Assembly (NCBI RefSeq): GCF_019649055.1
Contig: NW_026570239.1
Span: forward strand, 992,001 to 1,056,000
Reading direction: 5' to 3'
Source of the DNA: Paramacrobiotus metropolitanus
Lineage: Eukaryota; Tardigrada; Eutardigrada; Parachela; Macrobiotidae
Length of the DNA: 64,000 nucleotides
The stretch's first letter is position 1. Each line of letters opens with the position of its first letter. Positions 21,009-34,603 of this stretch are shown piece by piece. Under the pieces are notes generated by a model. That model was not told where the DNA came from, made no database searches, and was given only the letters and a program-made list of their open reading frames with translations. The position numbers were made by a program, and so were the translations under genes.

Positions 21009-22084
21009 TTTCGTGATCGATCCAAAATGTGATCACATAAAAAGACAAAAGCTGCAGACAAACGCTGCAGACGCTTCTTGGGCACATCGACCGGCCGCGG
21101 GAAACGTGGAGATCACCTGCACATTTTGCAACAATCTTTAGGCAGTGTACACTCCACTTTGCCACAGTTGACACGTTGAACAATATGTGCAGCAACACGG
21201 GCACGAGTCAACCGTAGGAAAATGCAAACGCTAATAATTCTAATTAGATTTTGTAGAATATTTTGGCATCGACCCGTATTTACGAAATTCCTCATGACTG
21301 GCAATTATGGGTCTCACAAGACAACACGTCAGCGAGAACACGACGCAAAAAATGCAAACGAAGAGAACCGCTAACTTACCTGCATAGGAAGCTCTCTCAA
21401 TGATAGTCTGGAAAAAATGATAAATACTACCAGAAATAGAATCGACCGGAACTCGGTCTTATTCTTTCAAGTCAAGAAACTTGGAAATATCGACCGATTC
21501 AGCAGCTCGTTAGGCACTGCTCCAAGTATGAAATCCACTCAGAAAACTGGACGCCATTCCACTTAAATTATAATTTTACAGTTTCTGCCGTTAATTTTAT
21601 AGTTTCTGCCGTTTCGAAGACTTCCGGTGCTTAAAGTAGTCGTAACCGCCCGGTTTGGCAGCGTAATGCAGTTTTGTTCGCCACCCGCCATGCGGCGAGC
21701 TTTTAATGTGGCGCACGTGCTGCTGCGTCAGCGGCCATATTGGTTTTCAGTTTTGACTGCAACGCCGCAAACGAAGAACTTCAATCGATTTGGAGACAGC
21801 TTTTCAGAGTTCTTGATTTCGTTTTATTGTGTGGTTCATTTTGATTTCCTTTTTACGTAAATTACATATTCCAGAACGGACTTCTACGAGTTATCATTAC
21901 GTCTGTTAACTTAAGTTTTGTATACGTCAAACTTACATTGTGAGTATGCCGAAATGTGTTACGATTGTGATAACACGGTCGAAACCAGTTTCCTGGGCTC
22001 GAAGAGCTGAATGCAGTGCATGGTCAGATTTAAATTTGTATTGGGATTATACTAATAATCAATATCTTTATTTGCAGCTAAACC
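21009..22084. other. Spacer between the ALG2 and SERCA fragments
   Basis: No gene recognised. It probably includes the original ALG2 upstream region and part of a SERCA intron. No GTCGAC palindrome is present. Confidence 0.4.
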
Positions 22085-24945
<2,861 letters not shown>

Positions 24946-24948
24946 GCG

Positions 24949-26868
24949 ATGGCGGATCTCAAGGATATCAAAAGAAACGCGGAGGTATGCTCTATTTTAC
25001 CTAGCTATTTTTTAGAACAGCTGTTTTAATTAGCACAAGTTATTTATACATTTAAATAAACAAAAATACAATTTGTGATTTCTCGCACTCTTGGGATAAA
25101 CTGTCGATCGGCCTTTTGCAGATCTGAGTTCACTGATCTAGATTTACTTCAGTATAAATTGCTTAAACGTGCTTTTTATCTGATGCTTATGTCTTACAGC
25201 GTGCCCGCGACTCGTTTAAATGTATGGTACATCAGACGCCAGACGGAGACGACTACAACATAACGCCATGCTGTGGAAACATTATGTGCACGGCATGCTT
25301 TGCGACGCTAGTGAAGAATGAAAAAGATAAAAACAAGGACAAGAAAGCGGGAGAGCCGTTATTCAAACATCTGTGTCCCAGCTGTCGCAGGTACGTCAGT
25401 TTTATTAATTTAAGTTTGTCCTATACTTCTCATTTTCTTGATTCTTGCTTGTATGAGTGTTTTCTTTTTTACGCGCAGCCCGAACTGGAAGGAGCTACGC
25501 AAACTTGGGTGGATAAAAGGAGCAGCTGATGACAGCGGCAAAACAGTGGACATTATCCAGGCCGCCATCGCTGTTGGCGGTCGACCGCCATGTGAAGATG
25601 CGACTGCTCAGGCCTCTCTGCCAACCACCGTAAAGGCTTCTCCTCGGGCACAAATGGAATTTTGCCGGAACGTCGCTGAAATAATCTTTCCTGGCCTAGA
25701 TGCCCGTGCCACCCAACTCGGCTACATCATGCTGACTGGTGTAGAATTGCGGTGGCTGTGGACTTTTGATCTGGCGTCACTGGATTACAATTTGTACCGG
25801 TAAGTGCTTTTAAATTTTGGTTTGAATAACACGTTCAGATCGCCTCTATTTATACCTTTTTTTGAAGATCGGATAATGACTTTTTGGAGGCCAGCGGAAG
25901 CCAGTACTATCGCATGTTGCACGCCAACGAAGCGACCGTATTTGATTACGGCAACGTCGCCAAACTGATGGAGAAGCTGGATACTCCTGTGGCCGCCGTC
26001 AAGAGTACGGCGCTGGCTGATTCGCTTTTCCGCCCATCCGTTCTGCTGGACAGTAAGGATACCACGGAATTTGTACTCCAGTGGATTAAACCGTTCGCTA
26101 TTAAAGGGAAAGATGAAGTAATATTTGGATGTCGACATCCATAAACATATCGTTACCTCATTTTACTTTCTTCTTGTAGTATGTGCGAACGTTATTCGAG
26201 CGTTTTGGTTTGTCCTGCATCCGCAAAGAGATCCCATATACCAAACCGCATGCAGTCCATGGACCCTGCAAGCCCAAATGCGCGAAGTGCCGAGTCTATG
26301 GCGCAGTTCGAAATGAAGAACTCCACGTTTATAAGATGTAATTAGAAATTTTATGATTAAAAGAATTTATTTCAACATTCCGCTTTTTGTTTTAGGGACG
26401 GGGGCGAACGGTACGAAGTTACGTGTGCGCTGTGTGGGGTAGACATCGAGTGGAAGGAAATGCAGCGACATGTGCGAACAGTGCACAAAGTGAGTGTACT
26501 GTACCCCGTTAATATCGGCTTTTTGATGCACGTGTGCCGGTCAACCTGCAATTTTCATTTTCTAGGAATCGAAGTGGGATGTTTGTCGGTGCTGGGCTCC
26601 TCTACATGGTCGCTATGCTCCAAAAATTCCGCACGGAGTTAGCTGTCCGCTACGGACCTTCCCTTTGTTGACAGGAAAGCGCGGGGAATGTAACCGGCAC
26701 AAACCCTTCCTCCTACGCTCAAAACCCACGCCCCGCCGCCCTTTCCGGATAGAAAAGGGACTGTACGGGTTAAGTTGGATCTGGCTGTTCGAAATGGCCG
26801 AGCTTCGTGGGTGCTGTCGTGGCCTTTGTGAAGTCTCCGGGCGCAGTGCGGATTTGTTTCTTTTTTAA
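24949..26868 (+). CDS. RING-like and C2H2 zinc-finger protein, 7 exons
   Basis: Exons 24949-24984, 25200-25390, 25479-25799, 25868-26117, 26180-26337, 26396-26489 and 26566-26868 join in consistent phases to 450 residues. The start is the first Met after SERCA homology (MADLKDIKRNAE). Residues about 20-65 form a RING-like cluster (CMVHQ, PCCGNIMCTACF, LCPSCRR). A central region (GYIMLTGVELRWLWTFDL, FDYGNVAKLMEKLD) is not recognised. A Cys/His-rich stretch follows (HAVHGPCKPKCAKC), then a C2H2 finger, CALCGVDIEWKEMQRHVRTVH, quoted here as CALC...HVRTVH, then a CRCW...C tail. One palindrome is in exon 3 (VGGRPPC), one in intron 4 next to the donor, and one 18 bp after the stop, the same pattern as in the BEN and transposase genes, so I group it with them. 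DNA binding is likely; ubiquitin ligase activity is only possible. Confidence 0.7.
25575..25590. repeat. GTCGAC palindrome 19: TGGCGGTCGACCGCCA
   Basis: Perfect 16-bp palindrome in exon 3 of the zinc-finger gene. Confidence 0.95.
26126..26141. repeat. GTCGAC palindrome 20: TGGATGTCGACATCCA
   Basis: Perfect 16-bp palindrome 8 bp inside intron 4 of the zinc-finger gene; identical to site 1. Confidence 0.95.
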
Positions 26869-26886
26869 CTTGGAAATTACTACAAT

Positions 26887-26902
26887 TGTCGGTCGACCGA
26901 CA
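26887..26902. repeat. GTCGAC palindrome 21: TGTCGGTCGACCGACA
   Basis: Perfect 16-bp palindrome 18 bp after the zinc-finger gene stop codon; the right-most site. Confidence 0.95.
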
Positions 26903-26919
26903 GATACTTGTTCTTCTGT

Positions 26920-27472
26920 TACTGTATTCGCTCGCACATCTTGAACCACAGAGTGTGTGTACGGGAAAAGCGCGCATTCAATATACACACTCTAACCGGG
27001 CCAAACGCGCGATTCGCGATTAGATAAATTTCTGATGTTTTACAACATCTGGACTGGAGAACTTCTTGAATAATGAAAAAAATTAGAGCTCTAACAATTT
27101 TTATCATGTTTATGCTCGAAAGCAGCCATTAACAGACAGCTTTGGCGTAAGCACGAGTTACAAACTGATTTGTTGTGGTTTTTGGGGTGCCCCTGGAGGG
27201 GGAGGGGTACGTTCCGCGTCAACATTCTTGATGGCGATGAACCACAGAACAATTCGAGCTTTCAGCTATAGAACCTTTTTTCCAAAGTGAATTGCCGTTT
27301 AAATGAAAAGTCTTGATTTATTAAACAAATTCACAAGAAGAACTGTTCATCCTGAAACCAAATAAGCAATATTTCGTAGTCGTGCATTTTGCCCGGTTAG
27401 AGTGTGTATATTCAATGCGTGTTTTTCCCGTACACACACTCTGTGGTCCAAGATGTGCGAGCGAATACAGTA
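26920..27472. mobile_element. Inverted-repeat miniature element, about 553 bp
   Basis: Arms of about 75 bp (26920-26997 and 27392-27472) are near-perfect inverted copies, from TACTGTATTCGCTCGCAC through CACAGAGTGTGTGTACGGG to ACACTCTAACCGGGC. The 395-bp centre has no ORF of note. No clear target duplication beyond a possible TA. It begins 18 bp after the last palindrome, so it could also be part of that element's right end; no matching arm occurs near 11 kb. Confidence 0.7.
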
Positions 27473-27740
27473 CTTCACCGCGAACGCGTTATTTCGTTTG
27501 TAAAGAGAATTGTTTTGACGGGCGCTTTTGTTGTGACTTGTTGTTTTGGAAAGCAACGGGTTGACACGTTATATGGATTTTGATTCATTGGATAACTTAG
27601 ATACAGATTCTGTGTTGATATAAATTACTATGCTGATCTGCTGCCAAAATCATGCCGTCGGCACATTTTATGATAATGGGCTTAACATTTGAGGTATGTT
27701 GATACAGTTTATAACAAACTTTTTGACTAGGGATATGCAG

Positions 27741-28131
27741 TTATCCCTACATTCTGCCCGTAACCGATCCACTGCCGCCTCTTCCCAGCATCACGCGCCT
27801 GGATATGTGCACCGTCTATTTTACGTCTGACAACCCTCCTTTTCCGTTTGGCGTTTTTCTTGTCAATATCAAAAAAGGAGTTGAAATTTTGAAAATTGAG
27901 GATACTTATTTGCCCGTCATCACGCGAAACACATTTGCTGGATTTCTTGAGTTAACTTCTCTGGTGCTAATTCGCAACCGAATGTCCACCATTGCACTCG
28001 ATTCGTTCGAGTCATTTGCACCACTCAGTGGCAGCACATCGCTAAACAAGTTGACAGACGTGTCCATTTCCGGAAATCAATTCAACCAGTTTGATTGGTC
28101 GGTGTTTGAGCCTGTGGCTGATAACATAGTG
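27741..28131 (+). CDS. Internal LRR exon (LRR-B)
   Basis: Flanked by an acceptor (atatgcag) and a donor (GTG|gtaagat). It encodes LPPLPSITRLDMCTVYF, FAGFLELTSLVLIRNRMSTI and LNKLTDVSISGNQFNQFDW, which are leucine-rich repeats of the same type as LRR-A. It ends in phase 0 and joins in frame to the exon at 33734 (NIV|FISLDRNEISEL). Probably the continuation of the exon at 10447. The following 5.6-kb intron carries at least two inserted elements. Confidence 0.75.
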
Positions 28132-28493
28132 GTAAGATGGTGAGAGTACGATAATAGCACAAAATTGATGGCAGCTCATCCGTTCCGCTGAGAACATTTT
28201 GTGGAAAAATTTCATAACTGTTCAATGGTTATCAAGTTTTAGTATAATGGGTAGAAGAACAGTATAATGAAACTGACAACCACTTGAATTAACCATTTTT
28301 TATTTGAATACGCTATGCTAATTATAATCCTTTTCAACGAGTGGGTGCTTGTAACATGGTTGAACTTGACTTTGTCAAAGATTCCGGCATGTTACCAAAC
28401 CGATAACGCGACTGCCGCAAGATAATGATGATGGTTGTTACTGCCCTTCTATACGGGTTACAATACATATGTAGGTAATAAAGTTATAATAAT

Positions 28494-30376
28494 GGGTGAG
28501 ACTATAGGCACCCCTTTCACCCCCGTTTGCTATAGGCACCCCCTTTTGCACCCTGTTTTACTATAGGCACCCCTTTTCCGTTAGATAATTCTCGCACCCC
28601 GTTTTTATCCGCGGACTATACCCATAAAAAATCGCAAAGGCAAATTGTACTTTGAATGTAGACTTCTCTCGTGGGATTCCAGATCGCTTAATTACCATGT
28701 TGTGAGTAGCAACATGCTCATGTCTAAGCTGCAGCTGACTTTAAAACTTCAGGTAGTAGCGACACATTTACACTACATATCCGCTGTGCTCCTGACGGAG
28801 CACTTCTACAACTCATTTTGTGCACTGTATGAGCTCACGTCTGCCTCTACGCGGACTCAATCCCAATTTTGAATCCGCTCTTCTGTACAAAAAAATTAGC
28901 AGATACCCTTCCAGTTCTACATGTGTTCAGATGCGGACCGCACTTGTGTTTATCTACCTGGAAGGAATATGATCGTAACAATACAGTACTGATTTTAAAG
29001 TATGCCGCACTTACTTGTTCTCACTTACCTCACTTAATATTTGCATCTCTACCTTATATAGTCTTCGTTATCCCAAATTTGAAGTTTCATTTAAAGAACA
29101 GTTTTGAAAACAATATTTCAAGCAACTGCATCGATTATTTGGCTAGAAAATAACGTGAAATACTTGCTCAAAATGTACTAAGAGTTATCAAATTTGAGAT
29201 TGCTCAGATTTGTTTCACCTGTTAATTCTTCTCCTAGTGCAGTTTCAACGTTTTCGGGTGGGGAGAGTTACTTCGCTGACTACTGCTGAACTTCTGAAAC
29301 CACCCTGACAAAACTAAATTTTAAATCTGACGTTATATAACTTTGATTTGGATACAACCGCTTCTCAAAGCAACGGAAAAAGATTCAGTTTGTAGTCCGA
29401 GCAGCGGTTTTTCTTTATGGGATAGGCACCCATTTTTATTTTTTTTCGCAGAAGACTGATAACAATGTTTTAACAGTCTTTTTGTTTCACAACATTTTTT
29501 GACGATCTGACATTCTGACATGATTAGGTCACCCATTCAAAACAGAAAGGTGTGTTAGGCACTCCATCCGACAATTGGCCGGTTTGGCTGATCGGCCAGC
29601 ATAGAACGAATGCGCACGGCATCTTCCACGCGCACGACAATATCGCCCTTTTGGATGGTTTGCTCGTTTGCTGGTTTCTTCGGTCAGAAGATGGTTATGC
29701 CCAACTTCCTTCTTAGTAATGCGCACCGTGGCTTCGCGGATGCTTGCAGCAACTTTAACGATAGCAGGGCATTTCTGTTTCCGGCTGTGTGTAAAAATCC
29801 TCTCCCCCTGACCTTTTTTCTCGTAGTCCTTGTGATGGACACATTCGTATTCGATCTTTTTGTACTTCAGGGTATCCGCTTTGGGATGCGTTTTTCCCAG
29901 GCTTTCAGATCGCCTGACTACGAATGTTTGGAACGTATCTCTTTGATACTGCTTGAAAGCAGCTTCGAATTCGGAAAAAGCCGGGTAATTGTCCTTCAGG
30001 TCGTTTTCTTCGGTAGTGGTTGGGTAAACCAGATCATTGTCAGATCGTGGATTATTTTCGGATGGGCTACTTATTACAGAACTGTCAGACATTATTATTA
30101 CAGAGCTGTTTCTCCTGCAGCAACTCACATATATTACAAAAGGAACAGGCAAAAGATCCGGAGCCGGTGGTAAAATGACTTTTTTGAAATGATCTAAGGT
30201 CAACAAAATTCGACCTTAAAACATAGCAACAGACAATAGGGGGTGCCTATAGCTTTCGCACACGACGGGGTGCAGAGATTAATTAATCGAAAAGGGGTGC
30301 CTATAGTCTAAGTGGGTGCGAAAGGGGGTGCCTATAGATAACGGGGGTGAAAGGGGGTGCCTATAGCCATTTCCTG
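28494..30376. mobile_element. DNA transposon with CTATAGGCACCCC arrays at both ends
   Basis: Both ends carry several direct copies of CTATAGGCACCCC (three at 28501-28575; four, inverted, at 30241-30368) separated by C-rich or TTTCGCACCC-type spacers. The heptamer TAATAAT flanks the element (28487-28493 and 30377-30383), a plausible target duplication. The interior encodes a FAR1/ZSWIM-like DNA-binding domain on the minus strand. This suggests a Mutator-like element lacking its catalytic part. A shorter relative is at 55.1-56.25 kb. Confidence 0.75.
29529..30092 (-). CDS. FAR1/ZSWIM-type DNA-binding protein of a transposon
   Basis: 187 residues from the ATG at 30092. An acidic, Ser-rich N-terminus (MSDSSVISSPSENN) is followed by YPAFSEFEAAFKQYQRDTFQ, a KYKKIEYECVHHKDYEKKG segment, CPAIVKVAAS and VRITKKEVGHNHLL. 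The spacing of C-x-H, C and HNH matches the zinc-binding FAR1-like N-terminal domain of Mutator-type transposases and of ZSWIM proteins (WRKY-GCM1 fold). The DDE and SWIM domains that normally follow are absent; the C-terminus ends shortly after, so this is a truncated or DNA-binding-only product. It lies inside the element at 28.49-30.38 kb. Confidence 0.65.
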   Translation of the reverse strand: MSDSSVISSPSENNPRSDNDLVYPTTTEENDLKDNYPAFSEFEAAFKQYQRDTFQTFVVRRSESLGKTHPKADTLKYKKIEYECVHHKDYEKKGQGERIFTHSRKQKCPAIVKVAASIREATVRITKKEVGHNHLLTEETSKRANHPKGRYCRARGRCRAHSFYAGRSAKPANCRMECLTHLSVLNG

Positions 30377-30506
30377 TAATAATACGTAGTCGGTAAAAGC
30401 GTTTAATTTGTGGCAGGCTGCAATTCGTGCTAAAATTAGTACGTATTTTATTTTTCTGATTATTCTATTTGTTTTCGTTCTTTACAGAAAAAACCTAAAA
30501 ATTAGA

Positions 30507-32460
30507 TATGGCCCATTTCGTACCACTCTAGAAAACCGGCCCCTCTTTTTTGTTACTGTATTCCTGTGTATTGCTACTGTATTCTCCGCTTCCGATATAT
30601 AATATGATTTCAGTATTCTCTGCCGGTGAGCCGGTATTCCTACGTATTCCGCCTGTATTCTGCCCAAATTCAAGGCGTATTTTAAGTTTTCTAATTTGGA
30701 AACCCAAGAATACATGGGGAAAACAGACGGAATACGGGAGAATACGGGGACTCACTAAAGAAGACAACAGTCCTGTCTAAATTAAAGCTATACCGGGTGG
30801 CCCAACAAAATGGCGGTCTCCGCTTTTGGTTTGTTTCTCGAAAACCACTTGTCGCTTTGCAAACTGTGTAGGCTCATTTAATAGGCAATTTTATTAGCTA
30901 CCAAAAACAGGAAAACGTTTTATCTTGTATGAAAAGGATTTTGTTAGCAATGGCGTCAATTGAAATCGTATCGAAAGTTATAATGACCCAGCTCGCAGAC
31001 CTTAAATTTTCGTCTAACTTCTTTTCCGTATGACATTGTCGAACTTTTCCGACTGTTTTATTAAGAAAATATGCTCTTCTTTCGACAGAAAAAATATCTG
31101 TTGGCATGGTGCATGCGGGGTAAACTATGCCACAAACAATTTTTTGAATTTTCTTGCTTTTTTTATGTGGTTTTTTGGACATTTTCAGTAATAATTTTTG
31201 TAAGCATCACAGGGTGGAACAAAAAAAGCCTAGTCCACTGATAAGTATAGCTAGGTGAATGAGCTTTCGGACACGGGTTAGAATGAAGTCAGCTGTCGAA
31301 GCGCTGGTATGGGAAATTTTTTCGAATAGCTGGCTTATAAAGATCACAAGATTGACCCAAGTAAAGTTTCTGGTCTTCTCGTTTGTTTAGGCCTCAGGTT
31401 CAGTAGAATGCCAACGTTTATGCACTAGAGAAACAGGGAACAATCCCTCTATCGGAATCAATAAAGTGCGACTCAGTAACTCACTCTGATGGATCAGTGC
31501 AATTTTTAGTTTGGAAAGGGAGAAATAAGAGTTTTCGTTTCTAGGACATCCTCAAAATCTGATCATTTTCAAAAATTATTTCTCGAAGATCTCATACTTA
31601 CACTAAACCTTGATCTGGCTAAACTTTTATATGTTGGAATGTTTGCACTTTCGAATGAAATGAATTAAGTATCAATAAAACACTGGACGGACCCAGCGCA
31701 CCTCATTAACACAGACCGCCATTTTGTTGGGCCACTCGGTATAATGGAAAATCCCTCGCGAATACAGTAGGAATACAGGCAGAATACGGATGGAATACGG
31801 GCGAATACTGCTAAAGACTAAAATACCTACAATACTATAATACCTGCGACAACAAACCGGAGAAGCACGCTCGCACGAATGTCTTCGACAGAGCTTGTCG
31901 ATTGAGATTCAACGGGGAAACGCGGCGTCAGTACTGGGCACCATGGATGGAGTGGGTAATCTTACAGAGATTTTTTTGTTATAGTTTGAGCGGTTCTGTT
32001 TTATATTACCCACAGTGTAAACAGCAACAAAATACCTTTGTCATAGAGGCGAGATTAATATATCTGTGGAATGTGCCCGTATTCCTACCTGTATTCTGCC
32101 TGTACTCTGAACGTATTCTCTAACTCGCTTATCTAACCTCTATGACTGCTGTCTTACTGCAGCATACTAGCGCATTCCCACGTATTCAGCCAGTATTCAC
32201 CACGTTTTCTCTGCTGTTCTAGTTACAAACATAAGTACTCGTAGCCTAAGAAACCGAAGAATACTTGTCAACACGGACAGCATAGTGGTAGAATACGTGG
32301 GAATACGGTAATACAGCACAGGAAGACGTACTTGCAAAAGCAAAATATTGGAGAACATGACGTGAATTCAAACAGAATGCGTGTGGGATATACAGGAATA
32401 CGTGGAATACAATTAACAAAAAAGGGACCGATTTTATAGAGTGGTACGAAATGGGCCATA
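30507..32460. mobile_element. TIR element with GAATAC-type subterminal repeats
   Basis: The terminal inverted repeats begin TATGGCCCATTTCGTACCAC (right end inverted, ending 32460), about 46 bp each. Subterminal regions hold many GTATTC/GAATAC words (tgtattctgcctgtattcc and relatives) in opposite orientations at the two ends. No transposase is visible. A second element is nested inside (30791-31741). TA on both sides may be the target duplication. Confidence 0.7.
30791..31741. mobile_element. Nested mariner-like miniature element
   Basis: Ends are TACCGGGTGGCCCAACAAAA and the inverted form closing with TTGTTGGGCCACTCGGTA; the repeat runs about 30 bp to GGCGGTCT. TA dinucleotides flank both ends, as expected for mariner/IS630-type insertion. 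No coding capacity seen. A related end is at about 39.90-39.93 kb. Confidence 0.75.
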
Positions 32461-33733
32461 GGTGTAGATAGATATGCATCATGCAACATCCGTGTGGGCC
32501 GTTAGGTAGCACCAACACAGTACTGAAAGGTGTACTATATTTGGCGAAATTTATGCACAAACTGCAAGTTTCGCCACCAGCTAATCTTTCTTCAAATGTG
32601 CTTAATCTTAACGAAAAATGTGAAACAAACATACAGTACCATTAGTGACAACCATCATTATTTCAGTTAGCCTTATACATTTTGTACTGACCGCGCAGAA
32701 CGCTAGTTACGCTACTACCTACCAACGTTGCCGGGGATGGCTATGATGGCTTTAATTCTAAAATGCCATTTTGCAAAAAGAAGCCGCTAAACAGATCGAA
32801 GACCGCCCTGTTAGATGGCAGAAACACCGAAGTGACAGGATTGCGGGGTTATGAAATATGAATTTTTAAGTTAACTAAGTAAACGAAGTAACGGTGGAAG
32901 CAGTGACTGGCTCGGCTCACCATTACGTACGCAAATACGAGTTTGCGCATGTTCAATGAAAGCAATGGGAAGCAAAGATCTGTGATCTACATCTTTTGTT
33001 TTACTGACAGCCATAAATCGAGCACTGGTCAGTGGAATGAAAGCAAACACCGAAAGACAATAGATTTTGGTCACACATAAGTGTGGTAGGAAGCGGACAA
33101 TCGACTGTCTGGATAGTCTCCTTGGTTTGATACATGTGGTGGGCTGTAACAGTCAGTATGTACATGACTGATGTAAACTTGCATGAACTTTCAAAGGCAC
33201 CCGTTTAAAAAGCGGTCGACAAGCTTTGAAACGTAACTAGTCATTTACGGAGCACATTTTTTATTACAAAAATCACACAGTCGGTGGGTGAACATCTCAA
33301 AAGTTTAATTGCGAGAGCGATTTTGAAAAAACTAAGTTTTACCGAAGTTATTGCTGAAAGAAGCAACTAGAAAAGTGTTTATCGCTATTTACAACTTTAA
33401 AATTTAGTTTTTTCAAAAAAGCTCTCGCAAGGTGCTGGGGGTTTTTATTGTCCGCTTTGTGACTAGACTTCCCCAAATCTCCCCTGAGTGTGTTCGGACT
33501 AGCTAGTTTTTTGTGGTGGTAACTTTGAGGCCGATTTTAAAGTGACTCGCTAGGTTTATGTCGGGGTTTGTTGGTACTGAATTTTTCTCGGAAACTATGT
33601 ATACAGGTAGATCAAGAAACTGTTTAAGTTTTCAAATAACTATGAATGTTGCACTTTCTAAACGAATTAAGTCAACATAGCCATGCCTTAAGAGTATGAG
33701 AACGACTAGTTAATATTTTTGTTGTTGTTGCAG
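32461..33733. other. Intron of LRR-B, nothing else recognised
   Basis: Non-coding; no repeat or RNA feature supported. Confidence 0.4.
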
Positions 33734-34177
33734 TTCATTAGCCTTGATCGCAACGAAATTTCTGAGCTTTACACAAGCCGGGCTTTCGTCATGCGCAGTC
33801 TTTTGATCGCTAACCTAAAGGAAAATCAGCTGACGGATGTGGACCAGCGTTTCCTGGACAGTCTTTCAGCGTACGGTTTGAGGGCAGGTCTCCATCTGCT
33901 GTTTAATCCTCTCTGCCTAGGTGACGAGCAATGTCGTTGTCCTTCTATATACAAACTCCTAAATTATATCGCGAAACCAACCCGCTGCACTCGGCAGCCG
34001 CTCCCGCCGCTGCGACATCTGATCTATCCTAAGACACCGAAGCTCGATACGTGGACCTGCGGCAACTACACAACCCATGCTGAACATGGATTCCGAACCG
34101 AGTTTTTTGACACGAACCTGAGCTTAGCGTACTGGACAAACGAATTAGGGGAGATTTTAGTTGGAAGAGAACTTTGA
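33734..34177 (+). CDS. 3' LRR exon with C-terminal cap (LRR-B)
   Basis: It starts after TTGTTGTTGTTGCAG in phase 0 and encodes FISLDRNEISELYTSRAF, LLIANLKENQLTDVDQRFL, then an LRR C-terminal cap LLFNPLCLGDEQCRCPSIYK. The frame stops at 34177, yet the following 370 bp match the membrane-anchor and tail exon seen at 43.9 kb in a broken frame. So this copy probably lost a membrane anchor by frameshift, or is secreted. Confidence 0.75.
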   Translation, partial: FISLDRNEISELYTSRAFVMRSLLIANLKENQLTDVDQRFLDSLSAYGLRAGLHLLFNPLCLGDEQCRCPSIYKLLNYIAKPTRCTRQPLPPLRHLIYPKTPKLDTWTCGNYTTHAEHGFRTEFFDTNLSLAYWTNELGEILVGREL

Positions 34178-34560
34178 GAGAGCATTCAACCAAAATGTTA
34201 TATTCCTGCCACATTTCCGTCGCTGATTGAAATTGGTATAATTGGCGGTTTGCTCTGTTTTTTGCAAAGTGCAGTAAGACCTTCATAAAAATATATTCAA
34301 ACTTGTTGACCCGGAGTTCTTTGATCCAGATAAAAGCAATGACTTTTTGTCGTCCGTCCTATCGTGTGGTTCGGGAGGCTTATCGTAATCGAGGACTGTT
34401 TTGTCGCGTCTTACTTAGCCTCTATGACACGTCACATCACCGCAGGATATGGGACCCAAAGCGGAAATTCAGCAGTTTAATTCAAAAACGAATGTTCCAC
34501 CTGTTCAGCTGTACATTACCGATAGGAATAATACGAGTAACTAAATATGTCACTGGCAGC
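34178..34560 (+). pseudogene. Broken membrane-anchor/cytoplasmic tail segment of an LRR protein
   Basis: About 350 bp are closely similar to 43905-44254 (shared words include ACATTTCCGTCGCTGATT, ATATATTCAAACTTGTTGAC and CTTTTTGTCGTCCGTCCTAT). In the 43.9-kb copy this reads as one open frame with a hydrophobic helix; here several shifts and stops break it. Confidence 0.75.
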
Positions 34561-34603
34561 TATCTAGGCCCTACGACGGCTTCAGTACACGTAATGCGCC
34601 ATG

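Noticed and set aside
29610-30173. 187-residue plus-strand frame
   Set aside because: Antisense to the FAR1/ZSWIM-like frame, which has recognisable zinc-ligand spacing; the plus frame has none.
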